A DNA stretch of 64,000 bases from Methylobacterium sp. NEAU K (GTDB lineage: Bacteria; Pseudomonadota; Alphaproteobacteria; Rhizobiales; Beijerinckiaceae). Each line of letters starts with the position of its first letter. Position 1 is the first letter of the stretch. Below are positions 16,812 to 24,586 of the stretch, in pieces. The stretch lies in NCBI RefSeq assembly GCF_030700285.1, contig NZ_JAUYZJ010000012.1, forward strand, positions 1-64,000, in the 5' to 3' direction. The notes under the pieces were generated by a model. The model searched no databases, was not told the DNA's origin, and saw only the letters and a list, made by a program, of their open reading frames with translations. The position numbers were made by a program, and so were the translations under genes.

Positions 16812-17510
16812 ATGCGCCACGCTCTCGCCGCCGTCCTGCTGCTCACCGGCCCAGCTCTGGCCGCGGAGCCGATCGTGGGCCGCGCCTCTGTCACCGACGG
16901 CGACACGGTGGTGATCCGTGGGACCCGCATCCGCCTGCACGGCATCGATGCACCCGAGAGCGCGCAGCTCTGCCAGGACGCTGCTGGCAAGTCCTACCGC
17001 TGCGGGCAGGTGGCGGCGCTCGCCTTGGCGGACCGGATCGGTGAGGCCAACATCTCGTGCGAGCCGCGCGACACCGACCGGTACGGCCGGACCGTCGCGG
17101 TCTGCCGGAAGGGCGACGAGGACCTGAACGCCTGGATGGTGAGTCAGGGCTACGCCACGGCCTACCAGCGCTACTCCCGCAACTATGTCGGGGTCGAGAT
17201 CGCTGCTAGTGCGCTGAAGCGTGGTCTGTGGGCCGGCACCTTCGATCCGCCGTCGGACTGGAGGCGCGCCAAGCGGGCTGGCGGCGTCGAGACTCGGCCG
17301 GAGATGGAGAAGCCGCCTGCCGCCGCTCCGGCGCCCCCTCAAGCCGCCTGCGCGATCAAGGGCAACATCTCGCGCAAGGGCGCCAAGATCTACCACCTGC
17401 CCGGGACCCGGGACTACGACCGGACCGTGATCGACCAAGGTTCCGGCGAGCGCATGTTCTGCAGCGAGGTCGAGGCGAAGGCGGCGGGCTGGCGAGCTGC
17501 GCGAAGCTGA
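16812..17510 (+). CDS. Secreted thermonuclease-family (SNase-like) protein
   Basis: 232 residues. Signal peptide MRHALAAVLLLTGPALAAEP is followed by an SNase domain at about 22-150: VTDGDTVVIRGTRIRLHGID with APE, DTDRYGRTVAVCRKG and YQRYSRNYVGVEIAASALKR. These hold the usual Arg, Glu and Asp catalytic positions. A Pro/Ala linker leads to a C-terminal Cys-containing domain (ACAIKGNISRKGAKIYHLPG) of the kind found after alphaproteobacterial nucleases. It probably cleaves nucleic acid in the periplasm or outside the cell. It stands alone and looks intact. Confidence 0.85.
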   Translation: MRHALAAVLLLTGPALAAEPIVGRASVTDGDTVVIRGTRIRLHGIDAPESAQLCQDAAGKSYRCGQVAALALADRIGEANISCEPRDTDRYGRTVAVCRKGDEDLNAWMVSQGYATAYQRYSRNYVGVEIAASALKRGLWAGTFDPPSDWRRAKRAGGVETRPEMEKPPAAAPAPPQAACAIKGNISRKGAKIYHLPGTRDYDRTVIDQGSGERMFCSEVEAKAAGWRAARS

Positions 17511-17576
17511 TCCGATTTGGCTGTCGGGCCAGCCTGCTGCAGGAACTTTGGCGCGGGAAGCGGGTACAGTCAGACG

Positions 17577-17768
17577 ATGACCGACACCCCCATCCGTGCC
17601 GACGACGCACTTTATGAGGCCCGCGGACTGGTGGAGGCGTCACGAACTTCCATAGATGTGACGCGACACAAGATAGCTTCCACAGAAGCTCATGTGGCCG
17701 AGGAGGCAGCAATCAAGGCGCGCAGCCTTGCTGCGATAGCTGCATCGCTGGCATTATTGGCCCGGTGA
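17577..17768 (+). CDS. Small hypothetical protein
   Basis: 63 residues from ATG 17577: MTDTPIRADDALYEARGLVE then an amphipathic helix (AHVAEEAAIKARSLAAIAAS). No known motif. Composition is natural for a small helical protein, but support is limited to the open frame. Confidence 0.4.
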   Translation: MTDTPIRADDALYEARGLVEASRTSIDVTRHKIASTEAHVAEEAAIKARSLAAIAASLALLAR

Positions 17769-17868
17769 AACGCCATCCCCACGGGTAATAAGCCGAGCCG
17801 ATACGCAACGCGGCTCGGAGGAGTAGGATGGACAGCGGCACTTACTGGGTGGTGCGGATGACGGCCGC

Positions 17869-18084
17869 TCAGCCGTCCCAAGTCGGGACCGGCGGCTCAA
17901 GCAACGCCGCAGGCGTGCTGCCGACAAGCAGCGCTAGCATCTCGGTACGGGAACTCAGCAGGATGGCGGGCGGCTCGCCCGTGATGAGGCGCCAGCGTTC
18001 GACGAAGACGGCGTCGGGCAGATCGGCAATCGTATCCGCGCCCGACGTCACGAGGCCCTTCTGGGAATGGCCGGGTGCACTCAT
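17869..18084 (-). CDS. Small hypothetical protein
   Basis: 71 residues from ATG 18084. The block LPDAVFVERWRLITGEPPAI followed by LLSSRTEMLALLVGSTPAAL reads like a conserved small Methylobacterium protein. The opposite-strand frame is less convincing. No signal peptide or domain. It lies between the nuclease region and mucR. Confidence 0.45.
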   Translation of the reverse strand: MSAPGHSQKGLVTSGADTIADLPDAVFVERWRLITGEPPAILLSSRTEMLALLVGSTPAALLEPPVPTWDG

Positions 18085-18223
18085 GGGCCCAGAACGGACG
18101 CAGCACCCGTTTGGTCCATCGCCACCCGTCGGATGGTGAATGACGCGTTGTTGCAATCGCGCACGAAGAAGCCCCGCGCGTCAATGCCGGCGGGGCTGTT
18201 TGAACCCTTACGAGGCGGACAGC

Positions 18224-18796
18224 TCACTCAGCCGCGGCAGCCGCCTTCTTCGGCTTGCTGGTCCGGGCCGGCTTTTCAGCCGGTGCAGCCGCAGGCTCGG
18301 CAACCTTCTTCCGACCGCGGGCCTTGGGCGCCTCCACAACCGTCTCGTCGGCAGCAGCAGCCTTCGGGGCCGCGTTCCGCCGCTGGTTGCCCAGGCCCAG
18401 GCTCTTGGCGAGCGCGGAGCGCTGGGCCGAGTAGTTGGCCGCCGTGGACGGGTAGTCACGTGGGAGGCCGAAGCGCTCGCGGTATTCCTCGATCGTCAGC
18501 CCGTTGCCGCTCAGGTGCCGCTTCAGAGTCTTGTACGGCTTGCCGTCGATGAAGCTGATCAGTGCGTCCGGCGTGATGGACTTCCGGATCTGAGACGGGG
18601 TCGCTTTCTCCACCGTAGGCACGGCCGAAGCAGAGGTGCCGCTGAGTCCGGACAGAGCCGCATGAACCTCGGCCAGAAGAGCCGGAAGGTCGGCTGGCCG
18701 AACCGAGTTCTTCGACACGTAAGCCGCAACGATGTCGGTGGTGAGTTCGATGAAGCTGGTCTGCTCCACCGCAGGGATTGTTGCGCTCTCGTCCAT
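18224..18796 (-). CDS. MucR/Ros-family transcriptional regulator
   Basis: 190 residues from ATG 18796, chosen because GAGGAG lies six bases upstream. N-terminal part ELTTDIVAAYVSKNSVRPAD LPALLAEVH is the MucR signature. The degenerate zinc-finger/HTH block IDGKPYKTLKRHLSGNGLTI then EEYRERFGLPRDYPSTAANY gives DNA binding. A long Ala/Lys tail (about 135-190) resembles an H-NS-like, AT-hook-style extension. MucR proteins silence horizontally acquired or surface genes, so an encoded copy inside an island is of interest. Several mucR paralogues are usual in Methylobacteria. Confidence 0.9.
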   Translation of the reverse strand: MDESATIPAVEQTSFIELTTDIVAAYVSKNSVRPADLPALLAEVHAALSGLSGTSASAVPTVEKATPSQIRKSITPDALISFIDGKPYKTLKRHLSGNGLTIEEYRERFGLPRDYPSTAANYSAQRSALAKSLGLGNQRRNAAPKAAAADETVVEAPKARGRKKVAEPAAAPAEKPARTSKPKKAAAAAE

Positions 18797-18939
18797 TTGC
18801 AGCTCCTCGATATGCTGCTGCAACGAACGATGCCAGCGTGAGCGTTAGTCAAGAGACATTTGCGGTTTCCTGAGGGGATGCGGCGGATATCGACCAACTT
18901 TGTGGAATGCTTCTGATTTGTATCGCCAGCGGCCCTCCC

Positions 18940-19350
18940 TCAGGTCCAGTCGCTCAGGTCTTCCTTGGCGCCCGGCTCTCGCGCCGCCCAGCCGGCGCCG
19001 TCAGCCTTGCCGGCGCGCATGTCGTTGGCCTGATCCATCGTGAGGCCCGGCGCTCCGTTCATGCTGTTCGGCCTGAGGACACGGGGCGCTCCGTTCGAAA
19101 GGAAGTCGGAACTGCCGCCGTCGGCTCGCTCAACCGTCGCTCCATTACCGATGCGAAGGCCGCGCATCGCAGTCGCAGTTGTTGCTGTGAATTTATCGAC
19201 GCGTGTCCGAGGATTGTAGCCTTCGGCACGCTCGTACATCGAAGCTCCAGCGGCAGCCGCAATCGGATTAGTCGCCCGATTGAGCTGGGTAAGCGCGCGA
19301 CCTTCGCTGCTATGTACCCGCTTCGGCCGGGGGTGGTCCCAAGGACCCAT
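18940..19350 (-). CDS. Hypothetical protein
   Basis: 136 residues from ATG 19350. Asn/Asp-containing natural sequence such as ADGGSSDFLSNGAPRVLRPN, NGAPGLTMDQANDMRAGKAD and EPGAKEDLSDWT at the C-terminus. The frame stays open far upstream, but that part is shadowed by the gene on the other strand. No known family; a phage or plasmid origin is possible. Confidence 0.4.
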   Translation of the reverse strand: MGPWDHPRPKRVHSSEGRALTQLNRATNPIAAAAGASMYERAEGYNPRTRVDKFTATTATAMRGLRIGNGATVERADGGSSDFLSNGAPRVLRPNSMNGAPGLTMDQANDMRAGKADGAGWAAREPGAKEDLSDWT

Positions 19351-19527
19351 TCGACCCCCTGGGGGGCTGGGGTCCTCCTTCGGGATCTCCGTCGCCCCAT
19401 CGGGACACAGGATCTCGCTTGCCTGGACCGGGTGAGATCCCGAGACTTTCTTCCCGATCGGTCGGCGCCCTGTGCTACTGTCTCTCTCAGCCCCGCATCT
19501 GCTGCCGAGCTGTTGGATGGCTACTCC

Positions 19528-19770
19528 ATGAAGCTCATGCTCGGTCACCAAGGCGATTGGGTCGTCGGCCCTCGCGAACTGGCTTCGCGGCTCGATGTGC
19601 GCGTTGCAGATCTGAAGCGGATGAAGCGGCGCGGGCAGGTCGACGCCAAGCTCGCGACTGGCGATGGTCAGGATACCGGCCTCTCGCGCGTGACCGTCCG
19701 ACTGCCCGACAGGGGCTGGTCGGGCACCTTCGACCAGGGCGGTGCGCTGATCAGCGAAGACGTGTGGTGA
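19528..19770 (+). CDS. Small conserved hypothetical protein
   Basis: 80 residues from ATG 19528. WVVGPRELASRLDVRVADLK looks like a short HTH-type helix pair; VTVRLPDRGWSGTFDQGGAL then ISEDVW forms a beta-rich end. Similar small proteins are found in Rhizobiales. It is intact and convergent with a broken gene on the minus strand. Confidence 0.55.
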   Translation: MKLMLGHQGDWVVGPRELASRLDVRVADLKRMKRRGQVDAKLATGDGQDTGLSRVTVRLPDRGWSGTFDQGGALISEDVW

Positions 19771-19779
19771 GGCGGTGGG

Positions 19780-20090
19780 CGGCGCGGATTTAGCCATCTG
19801 GTCGAGCCGCACGGCCCACTGACCGCCGCGTTTCTCGGCGACCCCAACGATCCCTCGCTTCACAGCACGGCGACAGCGCTGAGTCACTGCCCCCTTATCG
19901 ACACCGAGGATCTGCACCGCCCGGCCAAGTCGAAACCCACGGCTCAGGCTCTGTCAGCGGCGGCATCGTCACGGCCGTCTCGGCGAGCATCCGGCGCTGG
20001 GCACTGATCGCCTCGTCGAGCGCGACCCGCATGCTCTCCAGCTTCTCAAGGACGTCGAGCTGCTTGGCCTCTGCTCGGCGGGGGGCATCG
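19780..20090 (-). pseudogene. Coiled-coil/HTH protein fragment, frameshifted
   Basis: On the minus strand AEAKQLDVLEKLESMRVALD then EAISAQRRMLAETAVTMPPL (20074 to about 19930) forms a coiled coil, ending EPWVST before the frame is lost. In the next frame ILGVDKGAVTQRCRRAVKRG and GQWAVRLDQM (about 19914-19797) form a merR/HTH_17-like helix-turn-helix. The two parts fit together if one base is adjusted near 19925. No start codon or proper stop is clear. Likely a former DNA-binding protein. Confidence 0.5.
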
Positions 20091-20170
20091 CAGCAACTGT
20101 GTGCCCGAAGTAGATCGGGACGCGTTACCCTCAGAGGGCACTTGCACCGCTGCCCAGTCAGGGAACCACG

Positions 20171-20539
20171 ATGAATACTCTCATGTTTCTGATCTCCAGA
20201 TTCGTCCAGTTCTTTGCGGGCGGAGGAGAAAATGCAAGTCGTACGTCCGATGATATAGAGCGGAGAGAGGAATCTACTGGCGAAAATAGGTTCGTTGAAG
20301 CTAGAAGCTTTGATGAAAACTATCGGGATGCGACGGGCATACTCAAGGCTCGCATGGACAAGCGCTTTCCTGACAATTATCGCGCAAGATTGGGAACCGA
20401 CGGGAGCGGAACCTACGATCATGGCCAGGATCGCGCTGCCGCAATCGATACCATGTCGACGGCGATAGCTACGGCGCTTCGCAAGGGAGCTACCGTCCCG
20501 CAGGCTGCCGCAGTAGGCGCGGCCAGCGTCGGTATCTGA
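20171..20539 (+). CDS. Hypothetical protein
   Basis: 122 residues from ATG 20171, with AGGGAA upstream. A short N-terminal hydrophobic stretch (MNTLMFLISRFVQFFAGGG) precedes a polar domain: RFVEARSFDENYRDATGILK and NYRARLGTDGSGTYDHGQDR. A C-terminal Ala-rich helix follows. Codon use is more AT-rich than the surroundings. No family recognised; possibly membrane-tethered. Confidence 0.5.
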   Translation: MNTLMFLISRFVQFFAGGGENASRTSDDIERREESTGENRFVEARSFDENYRDATGILKARMDKRFPDNYRARLGTDGSGTYDHGQDRAAAIDTMSTAIATALRKGATVPQAAAVGAASVGI

Positions 20540-20600
20540 GCGGTGCGGCAGTACCTCGGCTGGCCGATGGCGCGGCTCTCCACCTCCACCTCGTAGCGAA

Positions 20601-20637
20601 CCACCTCCACCACCCCCACCCACCCCTACGGAGGTGG
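20601..20637. repeat. CCACC/GGTGG-rich inverted repeat
   Basis: CCACCTCC (20601-20608) and GGAGGTGG (20630-20637) form an 8-bp stem with a C-rich loop. The wider stretch 20578-20700 is built of CCACC and GGTGG units with strong strand asymmetry. It lies just past the stop of the helicase fragment on the minus strand. Confidence 0.5.
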
Positions 20638-20720
20638 TGGTGGAGAAGGTTTTGCCTCCACGTTCACCACCGTTCTCCACTCCACCTTGCAGGGTGGAGA
20701 AAGGCTCATTCGTCGGCATC

Positions 20721-20960
20721 TCAGGCATGCTGGCCGACCTCCACGAAGTCTCGTGCCCGGCCCTTGTCGTCCTTGCCCTCGACCACGGCGAACATGCCGG
20801 TTTCGATCCAGACCTTGAGCAAGCGGCTGACCTTGCTGCGGTGCGCCTTGGTCTGGGCCGCCCGGCGCAGGCCAACGCACGACGAACTAATCCAGGCTTG
20901 GCCTACGAGGGCGGCACCGAATCCGGCCGAGATTGCGCGTGGCTGGTGGCAGCCAACCGT
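20721..20960 (-). pseudogene. C-terminal fragment of a RepA/AAA-type replicative helicase
   Basis: The minus strand reads KAHRSKVSRLLKVWIETGMF then AVVEGKDDKGRARDFVEVGQ and a stop at 20721. This matches the winged C-terminal end of phage/plasmid helicase-primase proteins in Rhizobiales (typically LLKTWI..G.L.V.. followed by R.FV.VG). The ATPase domain is missing; upstream sequence is unrelated. Remnant only. Confidence 0.45.
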
Positions 20961-21131
20961 CGAGGTGCTGCGAGAGGAACGCCTCAGGGCAGCTTCCCTG
21001 GAGCGCGCATAAGCGACGCGGCGGTCACGGGATGCAGGCCGCATGGGAGGCACCGCAACCGACCTCTAGCCGGTCTATCGCTTTCGAGTTTCCAGGAGGA
21101 ATGCATGTCGCGATTACCGGCTTGCTCGCTC

Positions 21132-22406
21132 TCACGCGGCGGCAAGCGGGTCTCGTTCCCCAAGGCGGTGCCTGTCCCGAAGCGCGGCCAGGGCCTCGTC
21201 GGCGGCCCGCTGCCCACTGTCGTGGGCACCATGCGCGGTGGTGAAGTCGAGGGGATGAGTGGCCTCGCCCGCGAAGAACAGCCGGTCCTCGAATGGCTGG
21301 GCCAGCCGAGCCCGCGCTTGAGATCTGCCCGGAAGGGCGCAGCTATACGCGCCGCCGATGGACGCCATCCGGCTCCATGACGTCGCGGCGAGCGGACGGA
21401 TGGCCGTGGCCACCTCGCTCCCGAACAGCTCGACCAACTGAGCAGACACGTACGCGAAGCCGGCGGCTGGGCCCTCCTCCTCCAAGATGCGGGCACCGTC
21501 GCCCCCGAGGAACGCCTCGATCACCGACCATCCCTTGGGCCGGATGGAGTAGGAGGCAGACCTCAAGTCGTGCAGGTTGCCGTAGGCATGCGTGTCCGGC
21601 TCGAACGCGGCATCGCGCCCGATCTCCAGAAAGATCTTCTCGTTGCGACCCAGCGGAAGGGCGGCGGCCGCCTCGCGCCAGGGATCGACCCCGGAAGGAA
21701 GGCGGATCGCGTCGCCAGCCAGGACCGCGGTCGAGACCGTGAGGATGGCGGCCCCGGCACGGACGGTGCCGGCGCGGGTGGTGACGGCGACGCCGTCCGC
21801 CGTCACGTCGATCCGCTCGGCCGGGGTAGCCAACCGCAGCGCCGTCGAGGTCGGAAGGCTGGCGGCGACCAGCGTGCCGTAGCCGAGCGGCAGGTTCCAG
21901 TTCTTGCCCGTCGAGGCATCGTCGTAGGCTAGGTAATCGGTCGTGGAGATCTGCTCGAGCGCTGCGCCGCTCATGAAGCCGGCGATGGCCCGCACATAGC
22001 CGTTCCAGGGACCGCCGGGCTCCAGGGCGTCGCTCGCCCGGTCGCTGCCCGAGGTGACGGCGCGGAGCCGCTCCTCCCAGCTGCCATAGGCCCTCCACGC
22101 CGCCTCGTTGTCGTTCTTGTCCTCGTCCAAGGACGGATGCGCCTTCGCCCACGGCGGGTCGCTGCGGTCGACCGGGAAGCCCGCAGCCTCGGCGATGCCG
22201 ACCCATGCGTTGCGGTCGCCCGAGTGAAGCCACTCGCAGCCGAGGTCGAGCGGATTGCCTCCGAGGTCCTGCGTGAACGCGCGGCCTCCAAGACGCGAGG
22301 AGGCTTCCAGCAGCAAGGCCGAGGCGCCGTGGGCCGCGAGCCGTCGCGCGGCGCCAATGCCGGCGGCACCTCCGCCTATGATGATGACGTCGAACTGAGT
22401 GGCCAT
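21132..22406 (-). CDS. FAD-dependent amine oxidase family protein
   Basis: 424 residues from ATG 22406 (MATQFDVIIIGGGAAGIGAA). An N-terminal dinucleotide fold (IIIGGGAAGIGAARRLAAHG, then LLLEASSRLGGRAFT) binds FAD. A C-terminal flavin-contact block is also present (EDRLFFAGEATHPLDFTTAH followed by GAHDSGQRAADE). The middle has substrate-domain elements (LPLGYGTLVAAS). Length is usual for the MAO/polyamine-oxidase family, which oxidises amines with O2 to aldehyde, ammonia and H2O2; the substrate is unknown. It is a well-preserved single gene between broken ones. Confidence 0.85.
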   Translation of the reverse strand: MATQFDVIIIGGGAAGIGAARRLAAHGASALLLEASSRLGGRAFTQDLGGNPLDLGCEWLHSGDRNAWVGIAEAAGFPVDRSDPPWAKAHPSLDEDKNDNEAAWRAYGSWEERLRAVTSGSDRASDALEPGGPWNGYVRAIAGFMSGAALEQISTTDYLAYDDASTGKNWNLPLGYGTLVAASLPTSTALRLATPAERIDVTADGVAVTTRAGTVRAGAAILTVSTAVLAGDAIRLPSGVDPWREAAAALPLGRNEKIFLEIGRDAAFEPDTHAYGNLHDLRSASYSIRPKGWSVIEAFLGGDGARILEEEGPAAGFAYVSAQLVELFGSEVATAIRPLAATSWSRMASIGGAYSCALPGRSQARARLAQPFEDRLFFAGEATHPLDFTTAHGAHDSGQRAADEALAALRDRHRLGERDPLAAA

Positions 22407-22679
22407 GAGGTTGTAACTGAGATCGGGCATCGAACGGGACAAGCGGCGTGTCGCTCATGCCTGACCCACGAATCGAGGATGCTACAAGCCCGGTTGCCTC
22501 TCGCATCTGCTACAACCGTCAGGTCCCGAGCGAGCATTCGCTTGCTCGGGATGAAGGTTCGGAAACGATGCAACTGGGACTTGCGGCCCGCCCCGCGCCA
22601 ATGTCCGCTTCGAAGATGTCAGCAGACGCCGCTGAATGGCTGAGTTGGGCGCCAACCCGAACGTCCGGTTCCGAGCGCG

Positions 22680-22922
22680 CTGACGACCCTGCGTTGCGTA
22701 GTGTGGACGGAAGCGGCTGCAATCATCCGCGCGATCGTAGGATTGGGCGTGAGCGTCAACATGACGACCCTCGTCGAAGATGTGGAGACCGATGCCCAGA
22801 GGATTGCGATCGCTGCGGAAGGCACTCTCGAAATGCAGGGCATCCTGTTCAGCCCGCCGCGCTCCCCCCACGAGATCGATAGCCTCCTTCAATCCGTCGA
22901 GAGTGCGATTGCGGCTGTCTAG
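22680..22922 (+). pseudogene. C-terminal fragment of an EAL-domain phosphodiesterase
   Basis: TEAAAIIRAIVGLGVSVNMT then TLVEDVETDAQRIAIAAEGT, GILFSPPRSPHEI matches the end of EAL domains (usual form: I..LG..LGM.T.AEGVET..Q, then G.LFS.P). The catalytic EAL segment and all upstream sensory/GGDEF parts are missing, and the expected AEGVET has become VEDVET. GTG 22698/ATG options exist, but the product would be inert. Confidence 0.65.
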
Positions 22923-23327
22923 GTTGGCCGAGGGCGAGGCGTTGCAGAAGAGCAACCCCGTCGGACTGGGGCGCTCATGTGGTGCGATGGAAGACCTTTG
23001 GTCGACCGAAGGGCCCGACGCCGAGCCGCATTTGTTCATATAGGTCAGCACAACCGCCTTAGCTGGGCTCTGAAGCGGGTCGGGCGCGGCGCCTTTTCCA
23101 GCCCGGCTTAGCCGAGATGAAAACCGCTCAACAAGGTCTCGGCTCGTCGATCGCTGGCGTCGCATGAGGCGCAGCCGTCGAGCGCGAAAACGCCAAATTC
23201 CTCCAAAATCAAGCTTTTGCGGGAAAATCGCGGCGAGAAACAAATCTTCATGGGACGAGGCCGATAATTTTCTGTCCGCCGAACACATTGAATCAAGGAC
23301 TTAGCGAGTCTCCAAAGATACACTTTT
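22923..23327. other. Gene-free junction between the island and the GTA tail cluster
   Basis: About 400 bp with no convincing open frame. The right half (23150-23330) is more AT-rich (CAAATTCCTCCAAAATCAAG). Family-like GTA sequence begins at about 23328, in the middle of a DUF3168 domain, so a deletion or insertion endpoint lies within or at the edge of this stretch. No att-like repeat or tRNA was noticed. Confidence 0.5.
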
Positions 23328-23573
23328 GTGGGAGGCTACACCGAGCGCCATCGCCACAGCCACGTCATCGCGGTGATCGCCAAGCCCGGCTCGGTCCGCA
23401 CCGCCCTCGACGCGGCCGAGCGCATGGCCGCGCTTCTCGGCGACGCTGCGATGCCGCTCCAGGGTTGCCGCCTCGTCACCCTGCGGGTCGGCGCCATCAA
23501 GTCCAGCCGCGACGCCCGGACCGGCGAGGCGCGCGCGACCCTGACGGTCGAGGCCGTCACCGAGACCACGTGA
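23328..23573 (+). pseudogene. DUF3168 tail-completion protein, N-terminus missing (GTA gp8-like)
   Basis: 81 residues from GTG 23328. HRHSHVIAVIAKPGSVRTAL, GCRLVTLRVGAIKSSRDART and the ending TLTVEAVTETT match the C-terminal two thirds of DUF3168 proteins, which cap the tail-to-neck junction in GTAs and siphophages. The expected N-terminal strand-helix block is absent, replaced by island sequence. The next gene follows 13 bp later, so this is the 5' border of the surviving cluster. Probably non-functional. Confidence 0.65.
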
Positions 23574-23586
23574 GAGGAGGGGGCCG

Positions 23587-23997
23587 ATGGGCGCACAGAA
23601 GGGCAAGGACCTGCTGCTCCGGGCCGGCGACGGCGCGGGCGGCTTCGTGGCGGTGGCGGGCCTGCGCAGCCGGCAGATCACGCTCAACGCCGAGACCGTG
23701 GACGTCACCAACGCCGATTCCGCCGGGCGCTGGCGCGAATTGCTGGCCGGCGCCGGCGTGCGCCGGGCGGCGATCTCCGGCTCGGGCGTGTTCCGCGACC
23801 AGGCCTCGGACGCGCGTCTGCGGCTGATCTTCTTCGAGGGCGCGATCGAGACCTTCCAGATCGTCGTGCCGGCCTTCGGGACCCTTGAGGGCCCGTTCCA
23901 GATCGCGAGCCTCGAATACCGGGGCGACCATGCCGGCGAGGTGACGTTTGACATCAGCCTCGACTCGGCGGGCCTGCTCGCGTTCACGGCGGCCTGA
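23587..23997 (+). CDS. Phage/GTA major tail tube protein (TP901-1-like)
   Basis: 136 residues. MGAQKGKDLLLRAGDGAGGF, then TLNAETVDVTNADSAGRWRE and a closing LEYRGDHAGEVTFDISLDSA are the tail tube signature (GTA gp9). It polymerises into the tail tube around the tape measure protein. It starts 13 bp after the DUF3168 remnant and is followed four bases later by gp10, as in Rhodobacter-type GTA clusters. Intact. Confidence 0.85.
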   Translation: MGAQKGKDLLLRAGDGAGGFVAVAGLRSRQITLNAETVDVTNADSAGRWRELLAGAGVRRAAISGSGVFRDQASDARLRLIFFEGAIETFQIVVPAFGTLEGPFQIASLEYRGDHAGEVTFDISLDSAGLLAFTAA

Positions 23998-24001
23998 CGC
24001 G

Positions 24002-24334
24002 GTGGCCAACCGGATCCGCGGCGAGGTGCCGCTCGACCTCGCCGGACAGCGCTACACCCTCTGCCTCACCCTGGGCGCGCTCGCCGAGCTGGAGGGGGCG
24101 CTCCGGGCGGGCGACCTCGTCGGCCTGGCCGAGCGCTTCGACGCTGGCCGGGTCTCGGCGCGCGACCTGATCGCCCTTCTGGGCGCGGCCCTGCGCGGCG
24201 GCGGCCACGCCCTCGACGATGCCGCCGTGGCGCGGTTGCCGCTCGCGGGCGGTCTCGAGGCCGTCTCGGCGGCTTTGGCCGAGGTGCTCGCCGCCGCGTT
24301 CGGGGAGGCGCCGGGGCCGGAAAACCCTCGGTAG
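24002..24334 (+). CDS. GTA gp10-like tail assembly chaperone
   Basis: 110 residues from GTG 24002. ANRIRGEVPLDLAGQRYTLC, LTLGALAELEGALRAGDLVG and AERFDAGRVSARDLIALLGA match the GTA gp10 (GTA_TIM-independent, DUF3356-like) family that sits between tail tube and tape measure. By position it corresponds to lambda gpG. It ends CCT CGG TAG; six bases before the stop codon's first base the sequence has A AAC CCT, and the next gene opens in the -1 frame here. Confidence 0.8.
   Translation: MANRIRGEVPLDLAGQRYTLCLTLGALAELEGALRAGDLVGLAERFDAGRVSARDLIALLGAALRGGGHALDDAAVARLPLAGGLEAVSAALAEVLAAAFGEAPGPENPR
24322..24328 (+). promoter_or_regulatory. Candidate -1 ribosomal frameshift heptamer A AAC CCT
   Basis: Written in the gp10 frame as A AAC CCT (bases 24322-24328), this fits X XXY YYZ with X=A, Y=C. 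Slipping back one base yields TCG GTA GAG and joins gp10 to the downstream chaperone, bypassing TAG 24332-24334. The resulting fusion would be about 190 residues. CCC in the A site is less usual than AAA or TTT. Confidence 0.4.
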
Positions 24335-24573
24335 AGCCGCTGCCCGACGCCCCGCGACCGGCACCGGCTCGAACCCTTCCCCACGAAGCCCCGGCCTTTC
24401 CCTGGGACGACGCCCTGGCGCTCGGCCTCGGGGCGCTGGGCTGGAGCCCGCGCGCCTTCTGGGCGGCGACGCCGCGCGAATTCGCCGCCGCTCTTGGCCG
24501 CCGCCGCAGGCCGGAGCCGCTGACCCGCGCCGCCTTCGAGGGGCTGCTCGCCGCCTATCCCGACCCGACCTGA
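24331..24573 (+). CDS. GTA tail assembly chaperone (TIGR02216/rcc01693-like), no conventional start
   Basis: The frame from about 24331 to TGA 24571-24573 encodes AFPWDDALALGLGALGWSPR then AFWAATPREFAAALGRRRRP and FEGLLAAYPDPT. This matches the short GTA protein between gp10 and the tape measure. No ATG, GTG or TTG occurs in this frame from 24181 to the stop; CTG 24340 is the only near-start. It overlaps the end of gp10 in the -1 frame, so it is probably made as a gp10 fusion by frameshifting, like lambda gpGT. Start coordinate is therefore approximate. Confidence 0.65.
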   Translation, partial: VEPLPDAPRPAPARTLPHEAPAFPWDDALALGLGALGWSPRAFWAATPREFAAALGRRRRPEPLTRAAFEGLLAAYPDPT

Positions 24574-24586
24574 CGAGGCCCGCCCG

